Source: SHYR01 sp034406555
Lineage (GTDB): Bacteria; Chloroflexota; Dehalococcoidia; UBA2979
Direction: 5' to 3'
Assembly (NCBI GenBank): GCA_034406555.1
Contig: DASCRM010000069.1
Coordinates: 1-6,498 of the forward strand
DNA length: 6,498 nucleotides
Notes under the pieces: generated by a model
Seen by the model: the letters and a program-made list of their open reading frames with translations, nothing else
Databases searched by the model: none
What the model was told of the DNA's origin: nothing
In this document: in pieces, positions 1 through 5,458 of the stretch
Position numbering within the stretch: the stretch's first letter is position 1
How the letters are laid out: each line of letters starts with the position of its first letter
Program-made: the position numbers and the translations under genes

Positions 1-141
1 AGCAAGACCAAATAGGGGAGCGATGGGGTGTCCGGCCCCGCTCCCGGGTAGGTCGCTGGAGGCGATGGGTAACTGTCGTCCTAGATGGATGGTCGTCGCC
101 CCTCTTCGGAGGGGTACAGAATTCGGCTTACAGGCCCCCTG
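1..141 (+). ncRNA. rnpB: RNase P RNA (type A), 3' part
   Basis: This is the catalytic RNA of RNase P, which trims the 5' leader of pre-tRNAs. Only the 3' third is present; the 5' part lies before the window. The opening AGCAAGACCAAATAGGGG matches the E. coli M1 RNA stretch GAGCAAGGCCAAATAGGGG. It is followed by a P15-like stem (16-22 with 39-45) enclosing a G-rich/C-rich loop containing GGTGT, the region that contacts the tRNA CCA end. Then come GGGTAGG, a P18-like stem (61-68 with 73-80) capped by a GTAA tetraloop, CTAGATGGATGG, a CCCCTC-TTCG-GAGGGG hairpin (99-114), and the universal ACAGAATTCGGCTTACAGG. The 3' boundary is approximate because the P1 partner strand is outside the window. No convincing terminator follows; a convergent gene ends about 26 bp away. 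Confidence 0.95.
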
Positions 142-166
142 ACACTTCAACTCTCTTCCGCTGCGG

Positions 167-904
167 CTAGTCGAGGCCCCAGCTCACGCCGTAGAGGCGC
201 ATGTCCAGCCTGCGGGCGACCGCGCGTGCCGCGGAGTTGTCCCAGCTGGTGCTGTAGAGCGGCACGCGGCCCTGACGCAGCAACTCCGCCGCCCGTGCGT
301 GGATCACCCGCGTCGCATAGCCACGCCTGCGGTGACCCTCGAGTGAGTCGACACCCGCCTCGACGCCGCTCCCGGGGGCGGTGCCGGGCCTGTGCGAGCT
401 GAAGCAGATGGAGACCGCGCGGTCGCCCTCGACGATGCCAAAATAGGGCTGGCGCTAGTCCACCTCAGTCGGTTGCCCCAGCTCCCAGCCACGTAAGTCG
501 GCGAGCAGCGCGCGGTGGTCGCTGTCGATGCTGACGACCTCACCGGGTGACGCTGGCCCGGGCGAATCGATCACGAAACATTGGCCCGACCCGCCGCCGG
601 TAATCGGGCGTGCTCGCTGAGCAATTCGCGCACGGTTGCCGCGTAAGGGGGCTCGGCCTCAAGGTCGTCGCCGAGCGTGTCGCCTTCGATCAGCGCCTCA
701 ATGGCTCGGCGATTGCGTTAGGCACATCGTCGCGGATCGCTCCGAGCGAGCCCTGCGCGGTGCGTGTGACGCCGAAGCGGCCTGGGCGCGGCTCGCCGGG
801 CTCGTTGACTGCGTGCATCCGCTCGCGGGCGTCGAACAGTGACCGCGACGCGGTGCGCAGCTCCGCAAGTTCGAGCGGCGAGAGCGTCAGGTGTCGCGCT
901 CCAT
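167..904 (-). pseudogene. GNAT-family N-acetyltransferase, broken by frameshifts and a stop
   Basis: Read 5'->3' on the minus strand, about 244 codons of a GNAT acetyltransferase can be followed, but not in one frame. Segment A (about 899-705) gives RHLTLSPLELAELR and later NEPGEPRPGRFGVTRTAQGS. Near 704 one base seems lost (GAG-CC-ATT where GAG-GCC-ATT would keep frame). Segment B then gives IEALIEGDTLGDDLEAEPPY and VRELLSEHARLPAAG and hits TGA at 573-571. Segment C resumes in another frame with FVIDSPGPASPGEVVSID. A TAG at 457-455 interrupts it before RQPYFGIVEGDRAVSICFSS. The end is the classic GNAT core: AGVDSLEGHRRRGYATRV (acetyl-CoA loop RRRGYA) and VPLYSTSWDNSAARAVARRL, stopping at 169-167. 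No start codon lies in frame with segment A; the nearest ATG (904-902) is out of phase. Family membership is firm from the C-terminus; substrate is unknown. Sequencing error is an alternative to true decay. Confidence 0.85.
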
Positions 905-1307
905 CAGCGTCTCACCTCGCCCGACGACCTTGTCGACATCGATCACCAGCGCCTCGCCCTTGCGCTCCGGGTCGCGGTCGAGCTCGAATTCCGGGGAGGC
1001 GTCGAAGATGACGTTACGCTCGGTCTCGTCATCCTCGATGCGGGCGCGGCCGAGGAACTGCCAGGCGGTGCGCGTCTCCGGGTCGCGGTAGAGCAGCGCC
1101 ACCTTCGGGCTTGCACCGACGGCGTTCGGGGGGCGGCCATCCGGGTTGCGTGCCCAGACGGCCAACTGGTTGGAGCTACACCCGCATGGTGCCGCGGAAA
1201 CTGATATGCGGCTGCCCATCGGCGTCGGCGTACGACATGATCACCGGGGTGCGGTTCATCAACGCGCCGTCCAGCGCTTCCTTCATCTCGTCGGTCAGTT
1301 CAATCAC
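887..1307 (-). pseudogene. Pyridoxamine 5'-phosphate oxidase-like flavin split-barrel protein, single frameshift
   Basis: Proteins of this fold bind FMN or F420 and act as small oxidoreductases, or as haem/flavin binders of unknown substrate. Translation should begin at GTG 1307-1305, five bases after an AGGGGG ribosome-binding site. It reads IELTDEMKEALDGALMNRTP and IMSYADADGQPHISFRGTMRV (43 residues), then meets TAG at 1178-1176. From about 1174 the match resumes in another frame: SNQLAVWARNPDGRPPNAVG, then PKVALLYRDPETRTAWQFLG, the EFELDRDPERKGEALVIDVD segment, and an end at TGA 889-887. Adding the parts gives about 140 residues, the normal length of this family, so one extra base (or two missing) near 1174-1180 is the only lesion. 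Its end overlaps the start region of the GNAT gene, so the two were an operon. The exact cofactor (FMN or F420) cannot be told from sequence alone. Confidence 0.85.
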
Positions 1308-1356
1308 TTGGCCCCCTCGGCACGCAGCCCATGTGCGGCAGGCCTATGCGCAGTAG

Positions 1357-1386
1357 TTTGTACGGCGCCCCAGACCCTCGCGGCAA
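1357..1386 (-). promoter_or_regulatory. Possible promoter for the PPOX-like/GNAT pair
   Basis: On the minus strand, TTGCCG (1386-1381) and TACAAA (1362-1357) are separated by 18 bp, about 50 bp before the GTG at 1307. The -35 is reasonable and the -10 is weak, so this is only a candidate. It lies in the 125-bp divergent region 1308-1432, which otherwise holds only the murE upstream signals. Confidence 0.3.
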
Positions 1387-1420
1387 GGCAGGCCACCGTG
1401 AGCCTCCGCGCGAGCGGCGG

Positions 1421-1433
1421 TACGATGCCCGCA
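1421..1433 (+). promoter_or_regulatory. Possible leaderless -10 element of murE
   Basis: TACGAT (1421-1426) fits the TANNNT -10 consensus and ends seven bases before the ATG at 1433. Transcription would therefore start at or next to the start codon. No SD sequence is present before this ATG, unlike the other genes here, which supports leaderless expression. No clear -35 is visible at the expected place. Confidence 0.45.
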
Positions 1434-2947
1434 TGAGCGCACGAGGCGACTGGCGCGATGGTCTGCCCGCAGGGGCAGACCGCTCCGATCTGCCCTCCGA
1501 GGTGGGGGCAGTGCAGTTCGATTCGCGCGCCGTCCAGCCGGGCGACCTCTTTATCTGCGTCGTTGGCGCGAGAGCGGATGGGCACGACTTCGCCTCCGCG
1601 GCCGTCGATGCGGGTGCGGTCGCGCTTGTCGCCGAGCAGGGCAGGGGCGAGGCGCTGCAGGCGCTCAGCGTCCCGGTTGTTGAGGTGGCAGACAGCCGCC
1701 GCGCGCTCTCCTCGATCGCCGCGGCGCACGAAGGCTTCCCCGCCCGGCGGCTCACCGTCGTCGGCATCACCGGCACGGATGGGAAGTCGACGACCTGTTA
1801 CCTCGCCGCTGCCGCGCTCGAAGGCTGCCGCGTGCCGACGGGGATGATCACGACGATCGGATCGCGCATCGACGGGCGTGATGTGCCCAACCCGACGCGG
1901 CTGACGACACAAGAGGCGCCGTTCATTCAGCGTCTGTTCGCGGAGATGGTGGAGGCCGGCTGCACCCACGTTGTAGTGGAGGCGACCTCGCACGGCCTCG
2001 AGATGCTGAGGCTGGAGGACTGCGAGTTCGACGTCGCGGTCTTCACCAACCTCTCGCCGGACCACCTCGACTTTCACGGCACGTTCGAGGCTTACCGGGC
2101 GGCCAAGCTGCGCCTCTTCGAGATGCTCGACGAGCCGACGACGAAGCAGGTGCAGCGCGTCGCAGTCGTCAACAGCGGGAGCAGCGCGGGGCGACACTTC
2201 GCCGACGCTAGCCGCGCTCCGCTACTCACCTATGCCGTCGATGGGCGGTCGGACGTGAACGCTATGGACGTCCAGCTCTGGTCTGACGGCGCTACCTTCG
2301 CGCTGGAGATCGGTGACGAGACGATCGATGCCAGCGTGCGACTGCCCGGCGATTTCAACGTCGCCAACGCGACGGCGGCGCTCGCCACCGTGCAGGCGCT
2401 GGGCCTCGACGTGATGCTCGCGGCTGGAGGCGTCGCCACCTGCGAGGGCGTTCCGGGCCGCATGCAGCGCGTGGTCGGCGCTCCGTTCGATGTGGTCGTC
2501 GACTACGCGCACACGCCGGAGGGGATGAAGCACGCGCTCGCCTCGCTCGGCGAGGTCGTCGAGGAGCGCGTGATCGTCGTCTTCGGCTGCGCGGGGGAAC
2601 GTTCGCCGGACCGTCGCAGTGGCCTCGGTGCGGTCGTCGCGGAGCTGGCCGGTTTCGCGATCCTGACGGAGGAGGATCCGCGCTCCGAGGATCCGGACGC
2701 GATCATCGACGAGATCGCGCACGCGATGACGATCGCCGGGGCGAACGAAGGCGACCATTTCGAGCGCGTGCCCGATCGACGCGAGGCGATCGACTGCGCC
2801 CTCGCGCTCGCGCAGCCGGGCGACCTCGTACTGCTCGCGGGGAAGGGACACGAGTCCTCGATCGAACGCGCCGATGGGGCGATCGAGTGGGATGAGCACG
2901 CCGTCGCGATGGAGCTGATCGCTGCGCGCTTCGGCCCGGTCGCGTAG
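1433..2947 (+). CDS. murE: UDP-N-acetylmuramyl-tripeptide synthetase (MurE-type Mur ligase)
   Basis: A cytoplasmic ATP-dependent ligase that adds the third amino acid, commonly a diamino acid, to UDP-MurNAc-L-Ala-D-Glu in peptidoglycan synthesis. The 504-residue product has the family's three domains. The N-terminal domain contains FDSRAVQPGDLF (29-40). The central ATPase domain has P-loop GITGTDGKSTT (111-121), TSHGLE (185-190), FTNLSPDHLDFHG (204-216) and AAKLRLFEML with the expected carbamylated lysine near K225. The C-terminal domain has DYAHTPEGM (357-365), FGCAGER, TEEDPRSEDP (412-421) and GKGHE (470-474). In E. coli MurE the corresponding substrate loop is DNPR; here it is EDPR, so meso-diaminopimelate is likely but not certain. 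The ATG at 1433 is preferred over upstream in-frame ATGs (1331, 1346) because the preceding 34 codons are Arg/Pro-rich and unlike the family, while residues before FDSR fit its usual N-terminus. It is outside any visible dcw cluster and probably shares a transcript with the aminotransferase 30 bp downstream. Confidence 0.9.
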   Translation: MSARGDWRDGLPAGADRSDLPSEVGAVQFDSRAVQPGDLFICVVGARADGHDFASAAVDAGAVALVAEQGRGEALQALSVPVVEVADSRRALSSIAAAHEGFPARRLTVVGITGTDGKSTTCYLAAAALEGCRVPTGMITTIGSRIDGRDVPNPTRLTTQEAPFIQRLFAEMVEAGCTHVVVEATSHGLEMLRLEDCEFDVAVFTNLSPDHLDFHGTFEAYRAAKLRLFEMLDEPTTKQVQRVAVVNSGSSAGRHFADASRAPLLTYAVDGRSDVNAMDVQLWSDGATFALEIGDETIDASVRLPGDFNVANATAALATVQALGLDVMLAAGGVATCEGVPGRMQRVVGAPFDVVVDYAHTPEGMKHALASLGEVVEERVIVVFGCAGERSPDRRSGLGAVVAELAGFAILTEEDPRSEDPDAIIDEIAHAMTIAGANEGDHFERVPDRREAIDCALALAQPGDLVLLAGKGHESSIERADGAIEWDEHAVAMELIAARFGPVA

Positions 2948-2963
2948 AGTCACCGTTCATCGC

Positions 2964-2972
2964 AGAGGGGGA
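2964..2972 (+). promoter_or_regulatory. Ribosome-binding site fixing the GTG start of the aminotransferase
   Basis: AGAGGGGGA lies five bases before GTG 2978-2980. It decides the start, since no other initiation codon in this frame is at a suitable distance. Confidence 0.7.
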
Positions 2973-2977
2973 GCATC

Positions 2978-4330
2978 GTGACGCTAGCCGAAGACAAGAT
3001 TGCCGGGTTGGTCAATGAGGACCTGGCTCACCTGATCCATCCGCAGTACTACGCCCCGGAGCACCAGGAACCGGTGATCTTCGATCACGGCGAGGGTGTC
3101 TGGCTCGTCGATGTGCGCGGCAAGCGCTACATCGATGGCCTCTCTTCGCTCTGGAACGTCGCCGTCGGACACGGCCGGACGGAGCTCGCGGAGGCCGCTG
3201 CCACGCAGATGAACAAGGTCGCGTTCACCAACAACTACACCGGCTTCTCGAACGTCCCTGCGATCGAACTCGCCGCGAAGGTCGCCGACCTCACCTACGA
3301 CAACCTCACCGGCGTCTACTTCACGAACTCCGGCTCGGAGTCGAACGAGGGCGCGCTGAAGACGGCGAGGTTCTACTGGAACCTCCGCGGGAAGCCCTCG
3401 AAGGTGAAGCTGATCGCCCGCGAGCGCGCCTACCACGGCGGCACGCTGGCAACCTCTGCAATGACCGGGTTGCCACCGTTCTGGAAGTACTTCGGCCCGC
3501 TGCCCGCCGAGATCGTGCACACCGCGCAGCCCGACAACCTGGAGTGCGCCTGCGAGCCGAACAGCGACGGCGAGTGCGCGCACTGGCTGGAGGCCGCGAT
3601 CCTGCGTGAAGGCGCGGACACCGTCGCCGCGTTCATCGCGGAGCCGGTGAAGGGCGCCGGTGGCGTCTGGACGCCGTCCCCTGAGTACTTCAAGCAGATC
3701 CGCGAGATCTGCGATCGCTACGAGGTGCTCTTCATCGCCGATGAGGTGATCACGGGCTTCGGTCGCACCGGCCGCTGGTTCGCGCTTGAGCACTGGGACG
3801 TGCAGCCGGACATCCTCTCGGTCGCGAAGGCGATCACCTCCGGCTACGTGCCGATGGGTGCGTTCATCGTCAGCACGGAGATCATGGAAGCGCTGCAGGA
3901 CCTACCGCCGGACGCTCGCTTCATGCACGCGTACACGAACAGCGCACACCCGACGGCCTCTGCGGTCGCCCTGCGCAACCTGCAGATCTACGAGGACGAG
4001 AACCTCGTCGAAAACGCCGGGGTGATGGGCCAGCGGATGATCGATGGGCTGACCGCGGCGATCGGCGGCAACGCCCACGTCACCAACCTGCGCAACCTCG
4101 GACTGATCGCTGGGCTCACCCTCGTGCGCGACGCTGAGAGTGGCGAGGCGTACGACACTGCGGAGGGGATCGGCGGCAAGGTCGCGCGCCACATGCGCGA
4201 GGAAGACAGCGTGATCACCCGCTTTGTCGGCGACCAGATCGTGCTCGCACCTCCGCTGATGGTGAACGACGACGAAGTCGACCAGGTCGTGGGGGCCGTC
4301 GAGGCGGCGATCAACGCGGTCACGGGATAA
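2978..4330 (+). CDS. Class III PLP-dependent omega-aminotransferase
   Basis: A 450-residue fold-type I aminotransferase, the usual length of omega-amino-acid:pyruvate transaminases. These move the amino group from an omega-amino acid, diamine or amine to a keto acid such as pyruvate. Visible landmarks: GKRYIDGLSSLWNVAVGHGR (48-67); the phosphate-binding TNSGSESNEGAL (116-127); AYHGGT (151-156) with the cofactor-stacking Tyr152; FIAEPVKGAGG (219-229); FIADEVITGFGRTG (252-265) with Asp255 binding the pyridine nitrogen; and SVAKAITSGYVPMGA (281-295) with Lys284 as the Schiff-base lysine. The YTNSAHP segment (319-325) is the cross-subunit phosphate contact. All catalytic residues are present, so it should be active. 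A cysteine-rich insert, ECACEPNSDGEC (189-200), lies before the central domain. It starts with GTG behind a strong SD and follows murE by 30 bp, suggesting co-transcription. BioA activity was considered because birA is nearby, but the motifs look closer to beta-alanine/amine:pyruvate enzymes; the substrate is unresolved. Confidence 0.9.
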   Translation: MTLAEDKIAGLVNEDLAHLIHPQYYAPEHQEPVIFDHGEGVWLVDVRGKRYIDGLSSLWNVAVGHGRTELAEAAATQMNKVAFTNNYTGFSNVPAIELAAKVADLTYDNLTGVYFTNSGSESNEGALKTARFYWNLRGKPSKVKLIARERAYHGGTLATSAMTGLPPFWKYFGPLPAEIVHTAQPDNLECACEPNSDGECAHWLEAAILREGADTVAAFIAEPVKGAGGVWTPSPEYFKQIREICDRYEVLFIADEVITGFGRTGRWFALEHWDVQPDILSVAKAITSGYVPMGAFIVSTEIMEALQDLPPDARFMHAYTNSAHPTASAVALRNLQIYEDENLVENAGVMGQRMIDGLTAAIGGNAHVTNLRNLGLIAGLTLVRDAESGEAYDTAEGIGGKVARHMREEDSVITRFVGDQIVLAPPLMVNDDEVDQVVGAVEAAINAVTG

Positions 4331-4348
4331 CGAGCAGACACCTCCTAA

Positions 4349-4378
4349 TTGACGTGAGCGAGCCATGCTCGCTATCGT
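4349..4378 (+). promoter_or_regulatory. Sigma70-type promoter of the small leader/sRNA unit
   Basis: TTGACG (4349-4354) and TATCGT (4373-4378) are 18 bp apart, the best promoter match in the window. The predicted transcript start is about 4385, six bases before the SD at 4391. It lies 18 bp after the aminotransferase stop, so it fires independently of that operon. Confidence 0.65.
4357..4373. promoter_or_regulatory. Inverted repeat inside the promoter spacer (candidate operator)
   Basis: AGCGAGC and GCTCGCT are perfect 7-bp arms around a CAT centre. They fill the spacer and touch the first base of the -10. The position suits a repressor that blocks RNA polymerase. Alternatively, the hairpin could help end the aminotransferase transcript, but no T-run follows it. 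The binding protein is not identified; the repeat does not match an operator I can name. Confidence 0.45.
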
Positions 4379-4390
4379 CGTGGGCAGGAA

Positions 4391-4399
4391 GGGAGGTGA
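4391..4399 (+). promoter_or_regulatory. Near-perfect Shine-Dalgarno of the 22-codon ORF
   Basis: GGGAGGTGA complements the 16S 3' end over almost its full length and sits six bases before ATG 4406. It is the strongest ribosome-binding site in the window, which argues that this tiny ORF is translated. Confidence 0.7.
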
Positions 4400-4405
4400 T
4401 GTTCA

Positions 4406-4474
4406 ATGGGCGATAGTTCTAGTCGGAGGGTCATGACCCACCGAGGCATCTTCTCCAAGGAGGCTTCCTCCTGA
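4406..4474 (+). CDS. 22-residue small protein or leader peptide, unrecognised
   Basis: A short ORF from ATG to TGA, too short for standard gene callers, giving a hydrophilic basic peptide that begins MGDSSSRRVMTHRGIF and ends SKEASS. Six of 22 residues are serine and three are arginine. There is no membrane segment or signal peptide. Support for translation is contextual: its own promoter 18 bp after the previous gene, a near-perfect SD at ideal spacing, and a terminator 36 bp after its stop. Its last nine codons and stop codon are built into a 37-nt hairpin, so a ribosome here would control folding of the RNA. That is the design of an attenuator leader peptide; a dual-function small RNA is the alternative. 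The serine codons are mixed (AGT, TCT, TCC), so no single-tRNA sensor is obvious. I do not recognise the peptide. Confidence 0.5.
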   Translation: MGDSSSRRVMTHRGIFSKEASS

Positions 4475-4482
4475 GAGGATGC
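4446..4482 (+). promoter_or_regulatory. Composite RNA hairpin covering the end of the small ORF
   Basis: The outer stem pairs 4446-4455 (GCATCTTCTC) with 4473-4482 (GAGAGGATGC), ten pairs with one G-U. After a two-base bulge (CA, 4456-4457), the inner stem pairs AGGAGG (4458-4463) with CCTCCT (4467-4472) around a CTT loop. It hides an AAGGAGG SD-like sequence (4457-4463) and includes the TGA. There is no following T-run, so it is a regulatory or protective fold and not a terminator. Confidence 0.6.
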
Positions 4483-4485
4483 TGC

Positions 4486-4501
4486 CGGGCGTCATGGCCC
4501 G
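4486..4501 (+). promoter_or_regulatory. Small hairpin with a possible antiterminator strand
   Basis: CGGGC (4486-4490) pairs with GCCCG (4497-4501) around GTCATG. The stretch CCGGGCGTC (4485-4493) can instead pair with GACGCCCCGG (4516-4525, one bulged C), which is the ascending arm of the terminator. The two folds exclude each other, as in attenuators. The alternative helix is weaker than the terminator stem. Confidence 0.35.
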
Positions 4502-4510
4502 ATCGACTTT

Positions 4511-4545
4511 ACAGAGACGCCCCGGAGATCCCGGGGCGTTTCTGT
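4511..4545 (+). terminator. Intrinsic transcription terminator
   Basis: ACAGAGACGCCCCGG (4511-4525) pairs with CCGGGGCGTTTCTGT (4531-4545) around AGATC: 15 continuous pairs with one G-T wobble and a very GC-rich core. The GTTTCTGTGTCTG stretch covers the distal part of the descending arm and beyond. It is T-rich but not a pure T-run. The minus-strand reading lacks a T-rich tail, so it acts on + strand transcripts, ending the small unit from 4385 and any read-through from the aminotransferase. Confidence 0.75.
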
Positions 4546-4622
4546 GTCTGGTCGTATCGAGTGCCCTGAGGCAGGGTCGTCTGGAACAGTGGGACGTTCG
4601 GTCAGTTCCGGGCGCACCGATC

Positions 4623-4631
4623 TGGGATACT
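4623..4631 (+). promoter_or_regulatory. Possible extended -10 promoter of birA
   Basis: TGGGATACT contains the TG-N extension and GATACT, close to TATACT, with a predicted start near 4638, about 20 bp before the birA ATG. No good -35 is found 16-18 bp upstream. If real, birA is transcribed independently of the upstream small unit. Confidence 0.35.
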
Positions 4632-4657
4632 TCCTCCCGAATCCTGAAGTGGTGCCG

Positions 4658-5431
4658 ATGGCTCCGTTCGACCTCGACGCGTATCACGAGCAGCGACGCT
4701 CGACCGATGTTGGCGCGACGGTGCGGTACCGCGAGCAGAGCGGCTCGACGATGGACGATGCACGGGCCGGGGCCGAGGCCGATGAGCCCTGCGGCTCCGC
4801 CTACGTCGCCGGCAAGCAGTCGGCTGGGCGCGGGCGGCAGGGCCGCCAGTGGGTCTCGCCGCTGGGCGCTGGCCTCCACGTCACCTACCACCTCTGCCCG
4901 CCGAAGAGCGACCGCACCCCGCTGCTGAGCGTCGCGGGCGCACTGGCCGCGGCCGACGCGATCCGCGAGACGAGCGGGCTGCGCAGCGACTTGAAGTGGC
5001 CGAACGATGTGCTCTACGAGGGGAAGAAGCTCTGCGGCGTGCTGGCGGAGGCTCGCCACGGCGAGCGGCTGGACGTATTCCTCGGGATCGGCATCAACGT
5101 GCGGGTCGCCTCCGACATGCCGGACGAGGTGCGGGCGATCGCCACGAGCATCGAGCAGGCAGGTGGCGCGGTTCCCTCGCTGGAGGCGTTGCTCGCGGCG
5201 CTCTCGGCGGCGCTGCAGGGCTGGACGTGGCGCACCGCAACCGACCCGGACGGCATGGTCGCGGAGTGGCGCTCGCGGCTGGTGACGCTCGGGCAGCGCG
5301 TCACACTGGCTGCGCCAGCGGGTGAGGTGACGGGCGAGGCCGTCGATGTGACGGACCACGGTGAGCTGGTTTTGCGCCTCGATAGTGGGTTAACGCAGTC
5401 GTTTTCTGCCGGTGACGTGACGACGGTATAG
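4658..5431 (+). CDS. birA: Biotin--[acetyl-CoA-carboxylase] ligase, no DNA-binding domain
   Basis: A biotin protein ligase. It makes biotinyl-5'-AMP from biotin and ATP and transfers biotin to a lysine of carrier domains such as AccB of acetyl-CoA carboxylase. The 257-residue product shows the catalytic domain: SGSTMDDAR (28-36), AGRGRQGRQW (56-65, the biotinyl-AMP loop), KWPNDV (113-118) with the conserved Lys113, CGVLAE (126-131) and GIGINV (143-148). A C-terminal SH3-like cap ends around EAVDVTDHGELVLRL (227-241). There is no N-terminal winged-helix, so this is a class I enzyme and cannot act as the biotin repressor as E. coli BirA does. Start choice: ATG 4658 places the first motif about 27 residues in, normal for the family. 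In-frame GTG codons at 4544 and 4652 are possible; the first would start within the terminator stem. The SD before 4658 is poor. The next gene starts 27 bp after its stop, probably in the same transcript. Confidence 0.92.
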   Translation: MAPFDLDAYHEQRRSTDVGATVRYREQSGSTMDDARAGAEADEPCGSAYVAGKQSAGRGRQGRQWVSPLGAGLHVTYHLCPPKSDRTPLLSVAGALAAADAIRETSGLRSDLKWPNDVLYEGKKLCGVLAEARHGERLDVFLGIGINVRVASDMPDEVRAIATSIEQAGGAVPSLEALLAALSAALQGWTWRTATDPDGMVAEWRSRLVTLGQRVTLAAPAGEVTGEAVDVTDHGELVLRLDSGLTQSFSAGDVTTV

Positions 5432-5445
5432 CGTGACCGGCGAGC

Positions 5446-5452
5446 GAGAGGG
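5446..5452 (+). promoter_or_regulatory. Ribosome-binding site of the MBL-rhodanese gene
   Basis: GAGAGGG lies six bases before ATG 5459-5461 in the 27-bp gap after birA. It sets the start of a gene that has no stop inside the window. Confidence 0.65.
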
Positions 5453-5458
5453 CGAAGC

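Noticed and set aside
158..166. CCGCTGCGG as terminator of rnpB
   Set aside because: The stem is only four pairs and has no T-run; it lies at the end of the convergent gene.
1331..1432. 34-residue N-terminal extension of MurE
   Set aside because: It is Arg/Pro-rich, covers the divergent promoter region and has no counterpart in the family; no SD precedes the upstream ATGs.
1304..2197. Long minus-strand open frame over murE
   Set aside because: It is a shadow of the high-GC codon pattern of murE, with no family resemblance and no SD; the same holds for the minus-strand frames over the aminotransferase and birA.
2945..2950. TAGAGT as a -10 for the aminotransferase
   Set aside because: No -35 at the right spacing, and the 30-bp gap after murE with a strong SD is better explained by co-transcription.
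2978..4330. bioA (DAPA aminotransferase), suggested by nearby birA
   Set aside because: Sequence landmarks resemble omega-amino-acid:pyruvate enzymes, no other biotin synthesis gene is present, and birA is separated by a terminator.
4544..4657. N-terminal extension of birA from GTG 4544
   Set aside because: The start would lie within the terminator stem, and the added residues are low in family similarity and contain no helix-turn-helix. The first birA motif fits the ATG at 4658.
4479..4928. 149-codon open frame starting at ATG 4479 behind AAGGAGG
   Set aside because: The SD-like sequence is 15 bases from the ATG and locked in a hairpin. The frame runs through the terminator and then out of phase over birA, with Arg/Ala-rich composition typical of a shadow frame.
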